A DNA stretch of 64,000 nucleotides from Acinetobacter sp. Ver3. Lineage in GTDB: Bacteria > Pseudomonadota > Gammaproteobacteria > Pseudomonadales > Moraxellaceae. The stretch lies in contig NZ_JFYL01000007.1 of assembly GCF_000632455.1 (NCBI RefSeq), forward strand, positions 1 through 64,000. The letters run 5' to 3'. The notes below the pieces were generated by a model. That model had not been told where the DNA came from. It did no database searches and saw only the letters and a program-made list of their open reading frames with translations. Each line of letters starts with the position of its first letter. Within the stretch, counting starts at the first letter, position 1. The translations under genes and the position numbers were made by a program. Below are positions 17,371 through 26,250 of the stretch, one piece after another.

Positions 17371-19515
17371 TTAAGATGCCAATTGTTGATCTGCTTGAAT
17401 GGCAGTCAATGCAATGGTGAATACAATGTCATCGACCAAAGCTCCTCGAGATAAGTCGTTGACCGGCTTATTTAAACCTTGCAACATTGGTCCAACACTT
17501 ACAACGTTTGCAGAGCGTTGAACAGCTTTATAGGTGGTATTACCTGTATTAAGATCTGGGAAAATAAAGACATTGGCACGTCCAGCCACTTGAGAGTCAG
17601 GAGCCTTAGAACGTCCCACACTTTCGACAGATGCAGCATCATATTGAAGGGGGCCATCGATCAATAAATCTGGACGACGTTCTTTTGCGATGCGTGTTGC
17701 TTCAGCAACTTTTTCAACATCAGCACCTGTGCCAGATGTACCAGTTGAATATGAAATCATGGCAATACGTGGATCAATACCAAACGCTTTGGCTGAATCG
17801 GCAGATTGAATCGCGATTTCAGCAAGTTGCTCTGCATTAGGATCTGGATTGATTGCACAGTCACCATAAACATACACTTCATCTGGTAATAACATAAAGA
17901 AAACAGACGAAACTAAAGAGTAATCAGGTGCCGTTTTAATCAACTGAAATGCAGGGCGAACTGTATTGGCTGTGGTATGAACTGCACCTGAAACTAATCC
18001 ATCCACTTGATCTAGTGCTAACATCATCGTTCCAAGAACCACTGTATCTTGTAACTGTTCTTTCGCTTGCAGTTCATTTAACTTGCCTTTACGCAACTCT
18101 ACCATTTGCGCAATATAGTTGTCGCGAATGAGGTCTGGATCAATGATTTCTAAATCATCAGGTAATTCAATCCCTCGAGCTTTGGCTACATCTAAAACTG
18201 CTTCTGGTTTTGCCAGTAAGATACATTGAGCAATACCACGTGATTGGCAGATCGCGGCTGCTTGAATCGTACGAGGTTCATCACCTTCAGGAAGAACAAT
18301 TCTTTTCTTCGCTGTAATTGATTTTTGTACCAGCTCATGACGGAATGCAGATGGGGAAAGTCGTGGTTGGTATGAGCCATTCAGCAACTGCGTTACCCAA
18401 TCCGCATCAATATGGCTAGATACAAATCGAGTGACTTGTTCAGCGCGAGCTGTATCATCTACAGGAATTTCATTGCTTAAATTAGCCAGTTGGGTTGCCG
18501 TTTCAAAGGTACTCAATGGTGTGTGTAAAATAGGTAAGCCCTGTTTTATTGCTGCTTGGCAGAAAGCCAGTACTTGTTGATTAGGTGCATAATGTTCAGT
18601 CAATACTAAACCAGCAAGAGGGATACCATTGCTGCTTGCTAAACTACTTGCAAGTAAGACATCAATACGATCTGATGCGCTAATAATCAGTTCGCCTGCC
18701 GTGAATTTGTGCAGTTCGCGCTCGATATTTGAAGCGATCAGGCTACTATGCAGAACACGTCGTTGTGCAGCCTCACCTAAGTTAATCCATTCTGCTTGAA
18801 TATGTTGCGCGATATCAGACATTCGCGGCACACTTAAAGTATTACTAAATGGTACTAATGCAATAACAGGAAGTTGTTCGGAACCAATCAGTGGATGTGT
18901 TTTTTGAATTTCCCCAACAAATTGTTGAGTCTCTTGTGTCAGACGCAGACTTGGATCAATGGTCACTGGAATCTGTGCAGACTCCTCGGACAGACCTTTG
19001 GTTCGCATGAACAGCACACCAGCTGTTCGGTTGCTGTTTGCTCCACCAAAATTACGTAATTGGGTTTCTACTTTTTCTGCTGTATAGGCTGGTTGTTTGA
19101 TATCAGCATTGCTCACAATGATGACTTTCGCATCTAGTGCTTGAGCAAGTTGAGCATTCAGTTCAGATGCAAAACTATCACGACTGTTTGGAACTAACCC
19201 TTCCACAATAATAAGATCATGTTTTTTAGCAATTTGACGATGTAGACGAACAGCTTCTTCTAATAACTCATCACTTTCACCAGCATTTAATTGCTGAACT
19301 ACATTTTGATATGAGATTGGTTCAACTGTTTCGTTCTGAGAAACATGGCGGAATAACGCTGTGGTGCGATCGAAATTTTCAGCATGTACTTCTTGTGAAA
19401 ATGGCTTCACAAAACCAGCTTTTACACCTTGACACTCAAGTGCATAAATTAAGCCTAAACACGCTGATGTCAGACCTACACCTTCACCAGTTGGAACAAG
19501 TACAATTGTTTTCAT
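17371..19515 (-). CDS. pta: Phosphate acetyltransferase
   Basis: A 714-residue enzyme interconverting acetyl-CoA and acetyl phosphate. The N-terminal part is a P-loop-like CobQ/DRTGG region (MKTIVLVPTGEGVGLTSACLG; the DRTGG-type domain follows at about 220-330). The C-terminal catalytic domain begins near residue 390 with KRIVLPEGDEPRT and includes GLVSGAVHTTANTVRPAFQ and the SYSTGTSGTG signature. Length matches the long class II Pta. It follows ackA by 56 bases on the same strand, so the pair probably forms an acetate-overflow operon. Confidence 0.95.
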   Translation of the reverse strand: MKTIVLVPTGEGVGLTSACLGLIYALECQGVKAGFVKPFSQEVHAENFDRTTALFRHVSQNETVEPISYQNVVQQLNAGESDELLEEAVRLHRQIAKKHDLIIVEGLVPNSRDSFASELNAQLAQALDAKVIIVSNADIKQPAYTAEKVETQLRNFGGANSNRTAGVLFMRTKGLSEESAQIPVTIDPSLRLTQETQQFVGEIQKTHPLIGSEQLPVIALVPFSNTLSVPRMSDIAQHIQAEWINLGEAAQRRVLHSSLIASNIERELHKFTAGELIISASDRIDVLLASSLASSNGIPLAGLVLTEHYAPNQQVLAFCQAAIKQGLPILHTPLSTFETATQLANLSNEIPVDDTARAEQVTRFVSSHIDADWVTQLLNGSYQPRLSPSAFRHELVQKSITAKKRIVLPEGDEPRTIQAAAICQSRGIAQCILLAKPEAVLDVAKARGIELPDDLEIIDPDLIRDNYIAQMVELRKGKLNELQAKEQLQDTVVLGTMMLALDQVDGLVSGAVHTTANTVRPAFQLIKTAPDYSLVSSVFFMLLPDEVYVYGDCAINPDPNAEQLAEIAIQSADSAKAFGIDPRIAMISYSTGTSGTGADVEKVAEATRIAKERRPDLLIDGPLQYDAASVESVGRSKAPDSQVAGRANVFIFPDLNTGNTTYKAVQRSANVVSVGPMLQGLNKPVNDLSRGALVDDIVFTIALTAIQADQQLAS

Positions 19516-19571
19516 ATCATCAAAATCTATATCTAAAAATAAAAAATAAATATGTCTGCGTGGGCGACTAC

Positions 19572-20795
19572 TTAAGCAGTCGTGGTTTCAAGTTCAGACT
19601 TTTTTTCAGATGAATTCACATCTCCGATTTGATTCACCACATGTTCTGTTTCTTGTGCAATACGTCCTTCTTCATCTGTAGGAATGACCCAAATTTGCGG
19701 ACCAGTACCATTATCAATGCGACCTTCTGTACCGCGAGCTAATTGGTCATTTTTTTCTTTACTAAAGTTAAAACCAAAATGTGGCAAATAAGATAATGTT
19801 TTTTCACGAATAAATGCTGAGTTTTCACCAATACCACCTGTGAAGAATAAGCCATCAAGACGAGGTAAACCACAGCTAAGTGCTGCTAATGATTTAGCAA
19901 GACGATAGCAGAATACTTCAATAGCAAGTGCAGCATCTTCATTGCCTTCTTCTGAAGCTTCGATAAGTGTTCGCATATCGTTTGACAGGTTTGAAAGTCC
20001 TAATAAACCAGATTGGCTATTGAGCATTCTGTCAATTTTGTAAATGTCCCATCCTAGGTTTTTGGCTAAAAAATTATGTAAACTTGGGTCTACATCACCA
20101 CTACGGGTACCCATCACTAAACCTTCGAGTGGCGTTAATCCCATAGAGGTATCAACACTTTTACCATTCCAAATTGCACAAGTAGAACTACCATTGCCTA
20201 AATGAGCGGTGAGCCAACCACCTTCACGGAAACTACCAGCAAGCTCAGAACCACGATCTGATACATAGGCATGGCTCGTACCGTGGAATCCATAGCGGCG
20301 AACATTATGTTCAGTGTATAAAAATTTTGGTACCGCATAACGATAGGCATGCGCTGGCATTGTTTGATGGAACGCTGTATCAAACACTGCAACCTGCGGT
20401 AAGTCTGGGAACAAACGTTTAGTCGCTTCGATCCCAACGAGATGTGCAGGATTATGTAATGGAGCTAAAGGTGTTGCTTCACGGATTTTTTCAATAATTT
20501 CATCGGTGATTAACTCTGCTTGAGTTAAAGAACCACCATGTACAATACGATGACCAATGGCATCAGGCTTGTGATTCGCTAAGCGAGATAATCCAACTTC
20601 AAGTGCTTCTTTATGGTCTGCATTTGGAATACGAATATCAACTGGTTCGTTGCCTACAGTCACGCCTTTGATGCGCGCTTCTGGCGTACCTAAGTTTTCA
20701 GCAAGACCATGAATTCGGAAATCTTGATCTTTAAGTAATAATGCAAACTTGATCGAAGAAGAACCGCAATTGATGATAAGAACTGAATGAGGCAT
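19572..20795 (-). CDS. ackA: Acetate kinase
   Basis: A 407-residue sugar-kinase-fold enzyme making acetate and ATP from acetyl phosphate. Visible motifs are the N-terminal phosphate loop [46 protein letters not shown] and the C-terminal FTGGIGENS. The frame opens earlier at 20852, but AAGGAA lies 7 bases before the ATG at 20795, and [11 protein letters not shown] is the family N-terminus, so I use that start. It is first in the ackA-pta operon. Confidence 0.96.
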   Translation of the reverse strand: MPHSVLIINCGSSSIKFALLLKDQDFRIHGLAENLGTPEARIKGVTVGNEPVDIRIPNADHKEALEVGLSRLANHKPDAIGHRIVHGGSLTQAELITDEIIEKIREATPLAPLHNPAHLVGIEATKRLFPDLPQVAVFDTAFHQTMPAHAYRYAVPKFLYTEHNVRRYGFHGTSHAYVSDRGSELAGSFREGGWLTAHLGNGSSTCAIWNGKSVDTSMGLTPLEGLVMGTRSGDVDPSLHNFLAKNLGWDIYKIDRMLNSQSGLLGLSNLSNDMRTLIEASEEGNEDAALAIEVFCYRLAKSLAALSCGLPRLDGLFFTGGIGENSAFIREKTLSYLPHFGFNFSKEKNDQLARGTEGRIDNGTGPQIWVIPTDEEGRIAQETEHVVNQIGDVNSSEKKSELETTTA

Positions 20796-21179
20796 GGTGT
20801 GTTCCTTTACTGGCAATTTTAATATTTCGTTTGTTTTCTTCCAAATGAACAAAAAATGTTATTTCTTGATCGTGAAGCATTTGTATCATGCGTTTTTTTA
20901 TTGTCCTAGATAGACTTTAGGTGATTAGACTTAAGCACTATCGACCACTAAGGCGATAATAATTAAAATTTATAGTCTTTCTTTATTCATTTATTAAATA
21001 AATGATGGTTATGTTTTAATTAAATTGTATGCGTAAAACATAGCATGTATTGTATTTTTTATATACCACTTCTGGTTTGTAATTGATTTAATTTATACGT
21101 TTTTTATTTCGTTATGAAGAGTTGAATCACTCAAAAACAAAGCCCTTTACTCAAAGGGCTTTGTTTTTTTAAGTTAGAT
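20796..21179. other. Intergenic region between proA and ackA
   Basis: About 384 bases. It holds the proA terminator at its right end, a perfect 19-base AT-rich palindrome TCATTTATTAAATAAATGA at 20987-21005, and presumably the ackA promoter, for which I see no convincing -35/-10 pair. There is no gene. Confidence 0.4.
21133..21168. terminator. Bidirectional terminator after proA
   Basis: A 16-bp perfect stem: the arm 21133-21148 (A-rich, ending CAAAGCCCTTT) pairs with 21153-21168 (AAAGGGCTTTG then T-run), loop ACTC. It lies 12 bases past the proA stop. Confidence 0.92.
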
Positions 21180-22445
21180 TTATTGACGGATTTGGCCATC
21201 GCCTAAAACAATCCATTTTTGTGAGGTGAGTCCTTCTAATCCGACTGGACCTCTGGCATGAATTTTATCTGTTGAAATGCCGATTTCAGCACCTAAACCA
21301 TATTCAAAACCATCAGCAAAACGAGTAGAGGCATTAACCATGACCGAACTTGAATCGACGCGAGTAAGGAATTTTCGGGCCGTGCTAAAGTTTTCAGTAA
21401 TAATCGAATCAGTGTGATGCGATCCGTATTTATTGATATGCAAAATTGCTTCTTCAACGCCACTGACCACTTTAACCGCTAAAATAGGTCCTAGATATTC
21501 CTCATACCAGTCTTCTTCGGTCGCAGTTTTAATCTGTTCACCTAAAATTGCTTTGACTTTCAAGCAACCACGCAACTCAACTTGTTTTTCAGCATAAAGT
21601 TCAGCAATGCGAGGCAGAAAGTCATCAGCAACTTTTTCATCAACCAGCAGCGTTTCCATGGCATTACATACGCCATAGCGATGAGTTTTTGCATTTAACG
21701 CAATTGGCAATGCTTTTTGTAGATCTGCTTGGGCCTCAACGAAGACGTGACAGTTACCATCAAGATGTTTGATTACAGGAATAGTCGCTTCACGTGTAAT
21801 ACGTTCAATTAAGCCTTTGCCACCACGTGGAACAATAACGTCAACATACTCAGAGAGGGTAATCAATTGCCCAACTGCAGCACGATCTGCTGTATTGACA
21901 ACTTGGACTGCGTTAACTGGTACACCAGCTTGCTCTAAACCTTTTTGAATTGCGGTAGCAATGGCTTTGTTTGACTCTAATGCCTCTGAACCACCGCGAA
22001 GAATGATGGCATTGCCAGACTTAATCGCTAAAGAGGCTGCTTCTAGAGTGACGTTAGGACGTGATTCATAAATCATACCTACGACACCTAAAGGCACTCG
22101 CATTTTTCCAAGCTGAATACCAGACGGGCGATAAGCTAGGTCAGTAATTTCACCAATGGGATCAATTAAACTGATGACATCTTTAAGACCTTGTAACATT
22201 CCACTGAAGCGTGTGGGTGTAAGTTCCAAACGATCGAGTAATGCGCTGTCTAAATTGTTTTCATGACCACGAGTCATGTCTAGTTTATTCGCAGCTAGAA
22301 TTTGAGCTTGATGGTCTTCCAAAGCGGTATGGATTGCCGTCAAAGCATTATTTCGTTCAAAAGTCGAAGAGCCAGCCAAAAAGCGTGAAGCTTCACGCGC
22401 ATTCTGACCGACGACTTGCATGTACTGTTCGATGGAGTCTTGCAT
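21180..22445 (-). CDS. proA: Gamma-glutamyl phosphate reductase
   Basis: A 421-residue NADPH-dependent enzyme of proline synthesis, reducing gamma-glutamyl phosphate to the semialdehyde. It has the aldehyde-dehydrogenase-like fold: [17 protein letters not shown] and [13 protein letters not shown] in the cofactor domain, and the catalytic Cys in [15 protein letters not shown]. The C-terminal [16 protein letters not shown] is the ProA signature. It stands alone with a strong terminator; proB is not adjacent in this window. Confidence 0.96.
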   Translation of the reverse strand: MQDSIEQYMQVVGQNAREASRFLAGSSTFERNNALTAIHTALEDHQAQILAANKLDMTRGHENNLDSALLDRLELTPTRFSGMLQGLKDVISLIDPIGEITDLAYRPSGIQLGKMRVPLGVVGMIYESRPNVTLEAASLAIKSGNAIILRGGSEALESNKAIATAIQKGLEQAGVPVNAVQVVNTADRAAVGQLITLSEYVDVIVPRGGKGLIERITREATIPVIKHLDGNCHVFVEAQADLQKALPIALNAKTHRYGVCNAMETLLVDEKVADDFLPRIAELYAEKQVELRGCLKVKAILGEQIKTATEEDWYEEYLGPILAVKVVSGVEEAILHINKYGSHHTDSIITENFSTARKFLTRVDSSSVMVNASTRFADGFEYGLGAEIGISTDKIHARGPVGLEGLTSQKWIVLGDGQIRQ

Positions 22446-22732
22446 AGCAGTTTAACTGATCATTTTAAAATCTCATTCAAATAGTAGCAGCGCAGATGAC
22501 AACAATCTATGTTTATCAGCGAAAAAAGCTAAGTTGATAAAACTTGTAACTATTTTTAGAACCTAACGGCAGTTAAAAAAGATAAAAGGTGAATTCTTGC
22601 ATTGCGCAGATTTCATGCATCTGTATAAAATGAAATGAATGTTAATTATGTTGCATAATCATAACGAATTGAGAGTATGATCAAATTAACGGCTGTGAAA
22701 ACAAAACAATAAAGCCAAATGGAGATAAGGGA

Positions 22733-24055
22733 ATGAATTCCATGATAAAAATGGAGCTTGAAGATTATTCAGCTGAAGACAGCACTCATTTTTTTGATCT
22801 GTACCATAAAAATAGTTTTAAAGAGCCGCCACGAACCACATGGATTGATGGCTGGAAAATTGAATATATGGCGATCGCATCGCCAGAAACACTGTACCAG
22901 ACGCCAACGCTGATTGTCGGAGGCGCATTTCAAAATTTTAATTCATATAAATATTGCGTTGAACAGCTCTTCGAGAAAGGACCTGTTATTTTAATCGACT
23001 TACCATCTTTAGGTTCAAATCAACAAATCCACAATCGTGATACTGGAATTTCTGCTGGTACTCTAGAGCTACCAGAGCTTTCAAAAATGTTAGGTCAATG
23101 GTTGGATTTGGTGGAGATTAAGAAAGTCTCTGTCATGGGGATGTCATTAGGCTCTGTGGTTGCTTCCTGTTTTGCTCATTATCGCCCAGAACTGGTAGAT
23201 CGATTGATTCTGATGGGCGTCATGCAGAAGACGCGTAAAAGCTGGCGTATGTTGCTTGAAGAGTCATTAATATTGATGCAAGAGCAACGTATGGATGAGT
23301 TTGGTCAGGCTGTCATTTTGTACTTGGTGAATCATGCAAAATTAGATCAAACGCGTATGTCTCCAACAGCTAAACGACTTTTTTATAAGCAGATGTCTGA
23401 GTTTGATATCGCTGAGCGTGAGCGATATGAAATCAACTGTAATCGTTTATTGCGTCTTTCCCATGTTCCAATACCGATGTGTAAAACATTGGTAGCATGT
23501 GGTCAATTCGATAGTTTTACTTTGCCATTTGAGAATGCGAATTTTGCCTTGCAATGTCCTGATGTTGAGTTTGCAATGATTGCAAATGCGGATCATGTGC
23601 CTCAACTGCAACGCCGAAAAGAAACCATGAATCTTTTTACCAGTTTCTTAAAAGGCGAATCGATTCATAATCTAGATGGGATCATTTATTTAGATAAAGA
23701 CCAAATGCAATCTTTGGATCGTAGAGGAGAAGTTCGATTTGCCCTTAAAAATGCACATTCTGTTTTAATTCATCAAACAAATGCACAACGTTTTGAAGTT
23801 GAAATTAAAGACCTGAATTACTTTGGTGTATCATTCTTTTTGGATGACCCATCTCAAGTTGAAGTATTACAGGCAAATGCTCGAAGTTTTGCAATTGAAT
23901 TTGAGGATGAGCAAGGACATTTTGCTGTCGAATGTTTAATGTTCGATTTTATTGGAAATGAAGTAAGAGCATTATTCAAGCATGGTTATTTTGAAGTAGC
24001 TGATCGCTTACTTCAATTTATAGATACCCATAAACACAATGACAGCGTGGATTAG
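22733..24055 (+). CDS. Alpha/beta hydrolase with C-terminal PilZ-like domain
   Basis: A 440-residue protein. Residues about 40-320 form an alpha/beta hydrolase: TLIVGGAFQNF near the oxyanion strand, nucleophile elbow GMSLGS with Ser138, and a likely catalytic His in NADHVPQLQ. Residues about 325-440 look like a separate beta-rich domain with R331-G-E-V-R335, matching PilZ RxxxR, and D360-L-N-Y-F-G365, matching D/NxSxxG except Ser to Asn. PilZ domains bind cyclic di-GMP. Such binding here is an inference and the Asn may weaken it. GGAG lies 8 bases before the start. It is a single gene; the substrate is unknown. Confidence 0.75.
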   Translation: MNSMIKMELEDYSAEDSTHFFDLYHKNSFKEPPRTTWIDGWKIEYMAIASPETLYQTPTLIVGGAFQNFNSYKYCVEQLFEKGPVILIDLPSLGSNQQIHNRDTGISAGTLELPELSKMLGQWLDLVEIKKVSVMGMSLGSVVASCFAHYRPELVDRLILMGVMQKTRKSWRMLLEESLILMQEQRMDEFGQAVILYLVNHAKLDQTRMSPTAKRLFYKQMSEFDIAERERYEINCNRLLRLSHVPIPMCKTLVACGQFDSFTLPFENANFALQCPDVEFAMIANADHVPQLQRRKETMNLFTSFLKGESIHNLDGIIYLDKDQMQSLDRRGEVRFALKNAHSVLIHQTNAQRFEVEIKDLNYFGVSFFLDDPSQVEVLQANARSFAIEFEDEQGHFAVECLMFDFIGNEVRALFKHGYFEVADRLLQFIDTHKHNDSVD

Positions 24056-24065
24056 GCTGTCATTG
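24037..24065 (+). repeat. Inverted repeat across the hydrolase stop codon
   Basis: CAATGACAGC (24037-24046) and GCTGTCATTG (24056-24065) form a perfect 10-bp stem. The 9-base loop holds the stop codon. No T-run follows, so it may stabilise the mRNA end rather than terminate. Confidence 0.55.
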
Positions 24066-24118
24066 AATTCATTTGAATCAAAAAATAGATACTTCGTAAT
24101 ATTGCTACGAACGAATCA

Positions 24119-24964
24119 TTATTTTATTGCATGAATCATCCATACTAGATCACCAAGATGCTGATCTGTATCCATATTTTGATTCTTTTTTTCAAAATAC
24201 AGTTGAGGTTGAATGACTTCAACTTCAGTAAAACCTGACAGTTTAAAAAAGTGCTGTACCTCTAAAGGGTCTTTAAAGTGGAAGGTAAATGCACTTCTTG
24301 AAGCGTATTTGAGTAATTTGCTGCTCGACCAAATTAAGTTAGCCAGTTTATGTTGCACAGGCTCGGGATAAAGGTCAGTTAAATAATGAAGCGTTTGGAA
24401 TGGTTGACCAAAACGCACAATCGAATTCAGCAATTGTTTGAGTAAATCTTGATTAAAATAATTGATTAATCCTTCACTGATAATCACTAGCGGTCGTGTT
24501 GGGTCGAATTCGTCAAAAGCTGTTTTGAAATCATCCGTGAATAAGTCTGCTGATAAAACTTTAGGGCTTTCGGGATCGATTTTATTCAAAGCGGATTGTT
24601 TTGTGGTAGCCATGTCTGGTAAATCTAATTCGCGATAATCTATTTCGGGATAATGGGATCTAAACCACCAACCACGAGGTGAAAGTCCCGCTGCAATTTC
24701 TAAAATTTGCAGGTTTGGATATTGTTTGATTAATAATTTTAAGTGATCGTCTAATAATGTATGTCGTGTCTTCAGGGTTGAACGCATACTTCCACCGATA
24801 AACTTCTCAGCCATACTTTCAAAAGGGTGAGCGAATTGCACCAACGCTTTACCTTTCGAAGTCGCAAATGCTTCGTGAGAGATACCCATTTGGTACCAAA
24901 TATAGCCAGTGTAGTGAGCAGTAAACGAAATATGACGGTGCTTTGATTGTTTTGATTGAGACAT
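24119..24964 (-). CDS. Class I SAM methyltransferase, leucine carboxyl methyltransferase (LCM) family
   Basis: A 281-residue protein. The SAM site appears as LQILEIAAGLSPRGWWF (about residues 85-101), followed by DYRELDLPDM and, later, LVIISEGLINYF, which is the LCM-family arrangement (EGLxxYL). Bacterial members are mostly uncharacterised O-methyltransferases; the substrate is not predictable. I start at ATG 24964, 5 bases after AAGGA, rather than two codons upstream. It lies 70 bases downstream of nagZ on the same strand, with a hairpin between. Confidence 0.78.
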   Translation of the reverse strand: MSQSKQSKHRHISFTAHYTGYIWYQMGISHEAFATSKGKALVQFAHPFESMAEKFIGGSMRSTLKTRHTLLDDHLKLLIKQYPNLQILEIAAGLSPRGWWFRSHYPEIDYRELDLPDMATTKQSALNKIDPESPKVLSADLFTDDFKTAFDEFDPTRPLVIISEGLINYFNQDLLKQLLNSIVRFGQPFQTLHYLTDLYPEPVQHKLANLIWSSSKLLKYASRSAFTFHFKDPLEVQHFFKLSGFTEVEVIQPQLYFEKKNQNMDTDQHLGDLVWMIHAIK

Positions 24965-25006
24965 ACACATCCTTGGCTATGATTATTATTGGATTGGTCA
25001 AGATAA

Positions 25007-25028
25007 AGGGAGCATTAGAATGCTCCCT
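25007..25028 (-). terminator. Probable terminator after nagZ
   Basis: AGGGAGCATT (25007-25016) and AATGCTCCCT (25019-25028) form a near-continuous 10-bp palindrome. On the minus strand the T-run is short (TTTATCTT), so termination may be partial. Confidence 0.6.
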
Positions 25029-25034
25029 GTATTA

Positions 25035-26054
25035 TTAAAATGATTGTCTAAAATCTTCAATGACCTTTTTGACAGATTTCCATTCGTTGCCTAAGTCAAG
25101 TTGTTCACCAATGCGAATCTCTTGAATCTTACCGCGCATACGCTCTAAGCGTTCTTGGTTCGGCAATGGATAACTCTCTATGGCACTGAGCGCGACACAT
25201 GCAGATTCCCGATTATTGCAGACTAAGCCCATATCACAGCCAGCTTCAAGCGCGGCTTTGATGCGAGCATCTGCACCACCTGCAACACAAGCTGCTTGCA
25301 TACTTAAGTCATCAGAAAACAGGACACCGTCAAACTGAAGTGTTTCACGAAGTACTTTTTGAACCCAATACTGAGAAAAACCAGCAGGATTTGGATCTAC
25401 TTTTTCATAAATCACATGTGCTGGCATGAGTGCGTCAAGTTGAGGTTGGAGTTGAATAAAGCTTTGCATATCTTGAGCTTCAATTTCAGCATAACTTCGT
25501 GTATCCACAGCTGCCGCAATATGTGAATCTGCTTTAACCGAGCCATGGCCAGGGAAGTGTTTCCCCGTGGTTGCCATACCAGCGCGTTTCATACCTTGCA
25601 TAAAGGCTTGGGCTAAAGGGATGATATCTGAGATATTTTTAGCAAAAGCACGGTCACCAATAACATCGCTGATGTCGTTAAGGTCTAATACAGGTGCAAA
25701 GCTGAAATCGATCCCGACTGCAAGAACTTCGGTAGCCATGAGCCAACCGCATTGTTCAGCCAATTCAATTGATCGTTCTGGCTGACTTAAATAGAGCTCA
25801 CCGAAACGTCCCATGGCAGGAAGGAGAGTGAAGCCTTGTTTTAAACGTTGTACGCGTCCGCCTTCTTGATCGACTGCAATTAAAATATCGGGACGAACTT
25901 GGCGCATATGATCCGTTAAGGCGCGAACTTGTTGAGGTGATTCAATATTTCTTCCAAACAAAATGACTCCACCAACTTGTGGAGATTGTAGGAGTTGAAT
26001 ATCTTCTTGATTAAGTGTTGTGCCCTCAATATCAAGCATCAATGCGCCAATCAT
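25035..26054 (-). CDS. nagZ: Beta-N-acetylglucosaminidase NagZ
   Basis: A 339-residue cytoplasmic glycoside hydrolase family 3 enzyme that cuts GlcNAc from anhydromuropeptides in cell-wall recycling. The signature GKHFPGHGSVKADSH, with the catalytic His on its flexible loop, is clear, as are VDQEGGRVQRLK and the nucleophile Asp in VLFSDDLSMQ. The frame opens at 26108, but MIGALMLDIEGTTL at 26054 is the family N-terminus. Recycling by NagZ sets the muropeptide signal for AmpC induction in bacteria that have AmpR. Confidence 0.94.
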   Translation of the reverse strand: MIGALMLDIEGTTLNQEDIQLLQSPQVGGVILFGRNIESPQQVRALTDHMRQVRPDILIAVDQEGGRVQRLKQGFTLLPAMGRFGELYLSQPERSIELAEQCGWLMATEVLAVGIDFSFAPVLDLNDISDVIGDRAFAKNISDIIPLAQAFMQGMKRAGMATTGKHFPGHGSVKADSHIAAAVDTRSYAEIEAQDMQSFIQLQPQLDALMPAHVIYEKVDPNPAGFSQYWVQKVLRETLQFDGVLFSDDLSMQAACVAGGADARIKAALEAGCDMGLVCNNRESACVALSAIESYPLPNQERLERMRGKIQEIRIGEQLDLGNEWKSVKKVIEDFRQSF

Positions 26055-26112
26055 AGTGGAATCCGTGATTCTAATTTTAAAAGAGAAAACAATACCCGAA
26101 TTTTGCAATGAT

Positions 26113-26142
26113 TTGCTACATTTTCTCCGTACAGATTATGAT
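26113..26142 (+). promoter_or_regulatory. Candidate promoter of prc
   Basis: TTGCTA (26113-26118) and TATGAT (26137-26142) with an 18-base spacer, about 110 bases before the prc start. Confidence 0.5.
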
Positions 26143-26250
26143 AAAACTATACGGCAGAAATAAAAAAGTTGTTTAAGGTTTTGAATATTAATATTTCTAT
26201 CTGAAAACAATAGTGTAAATTTGGTTTATCCAAGGAAAGACAAATTCGTT

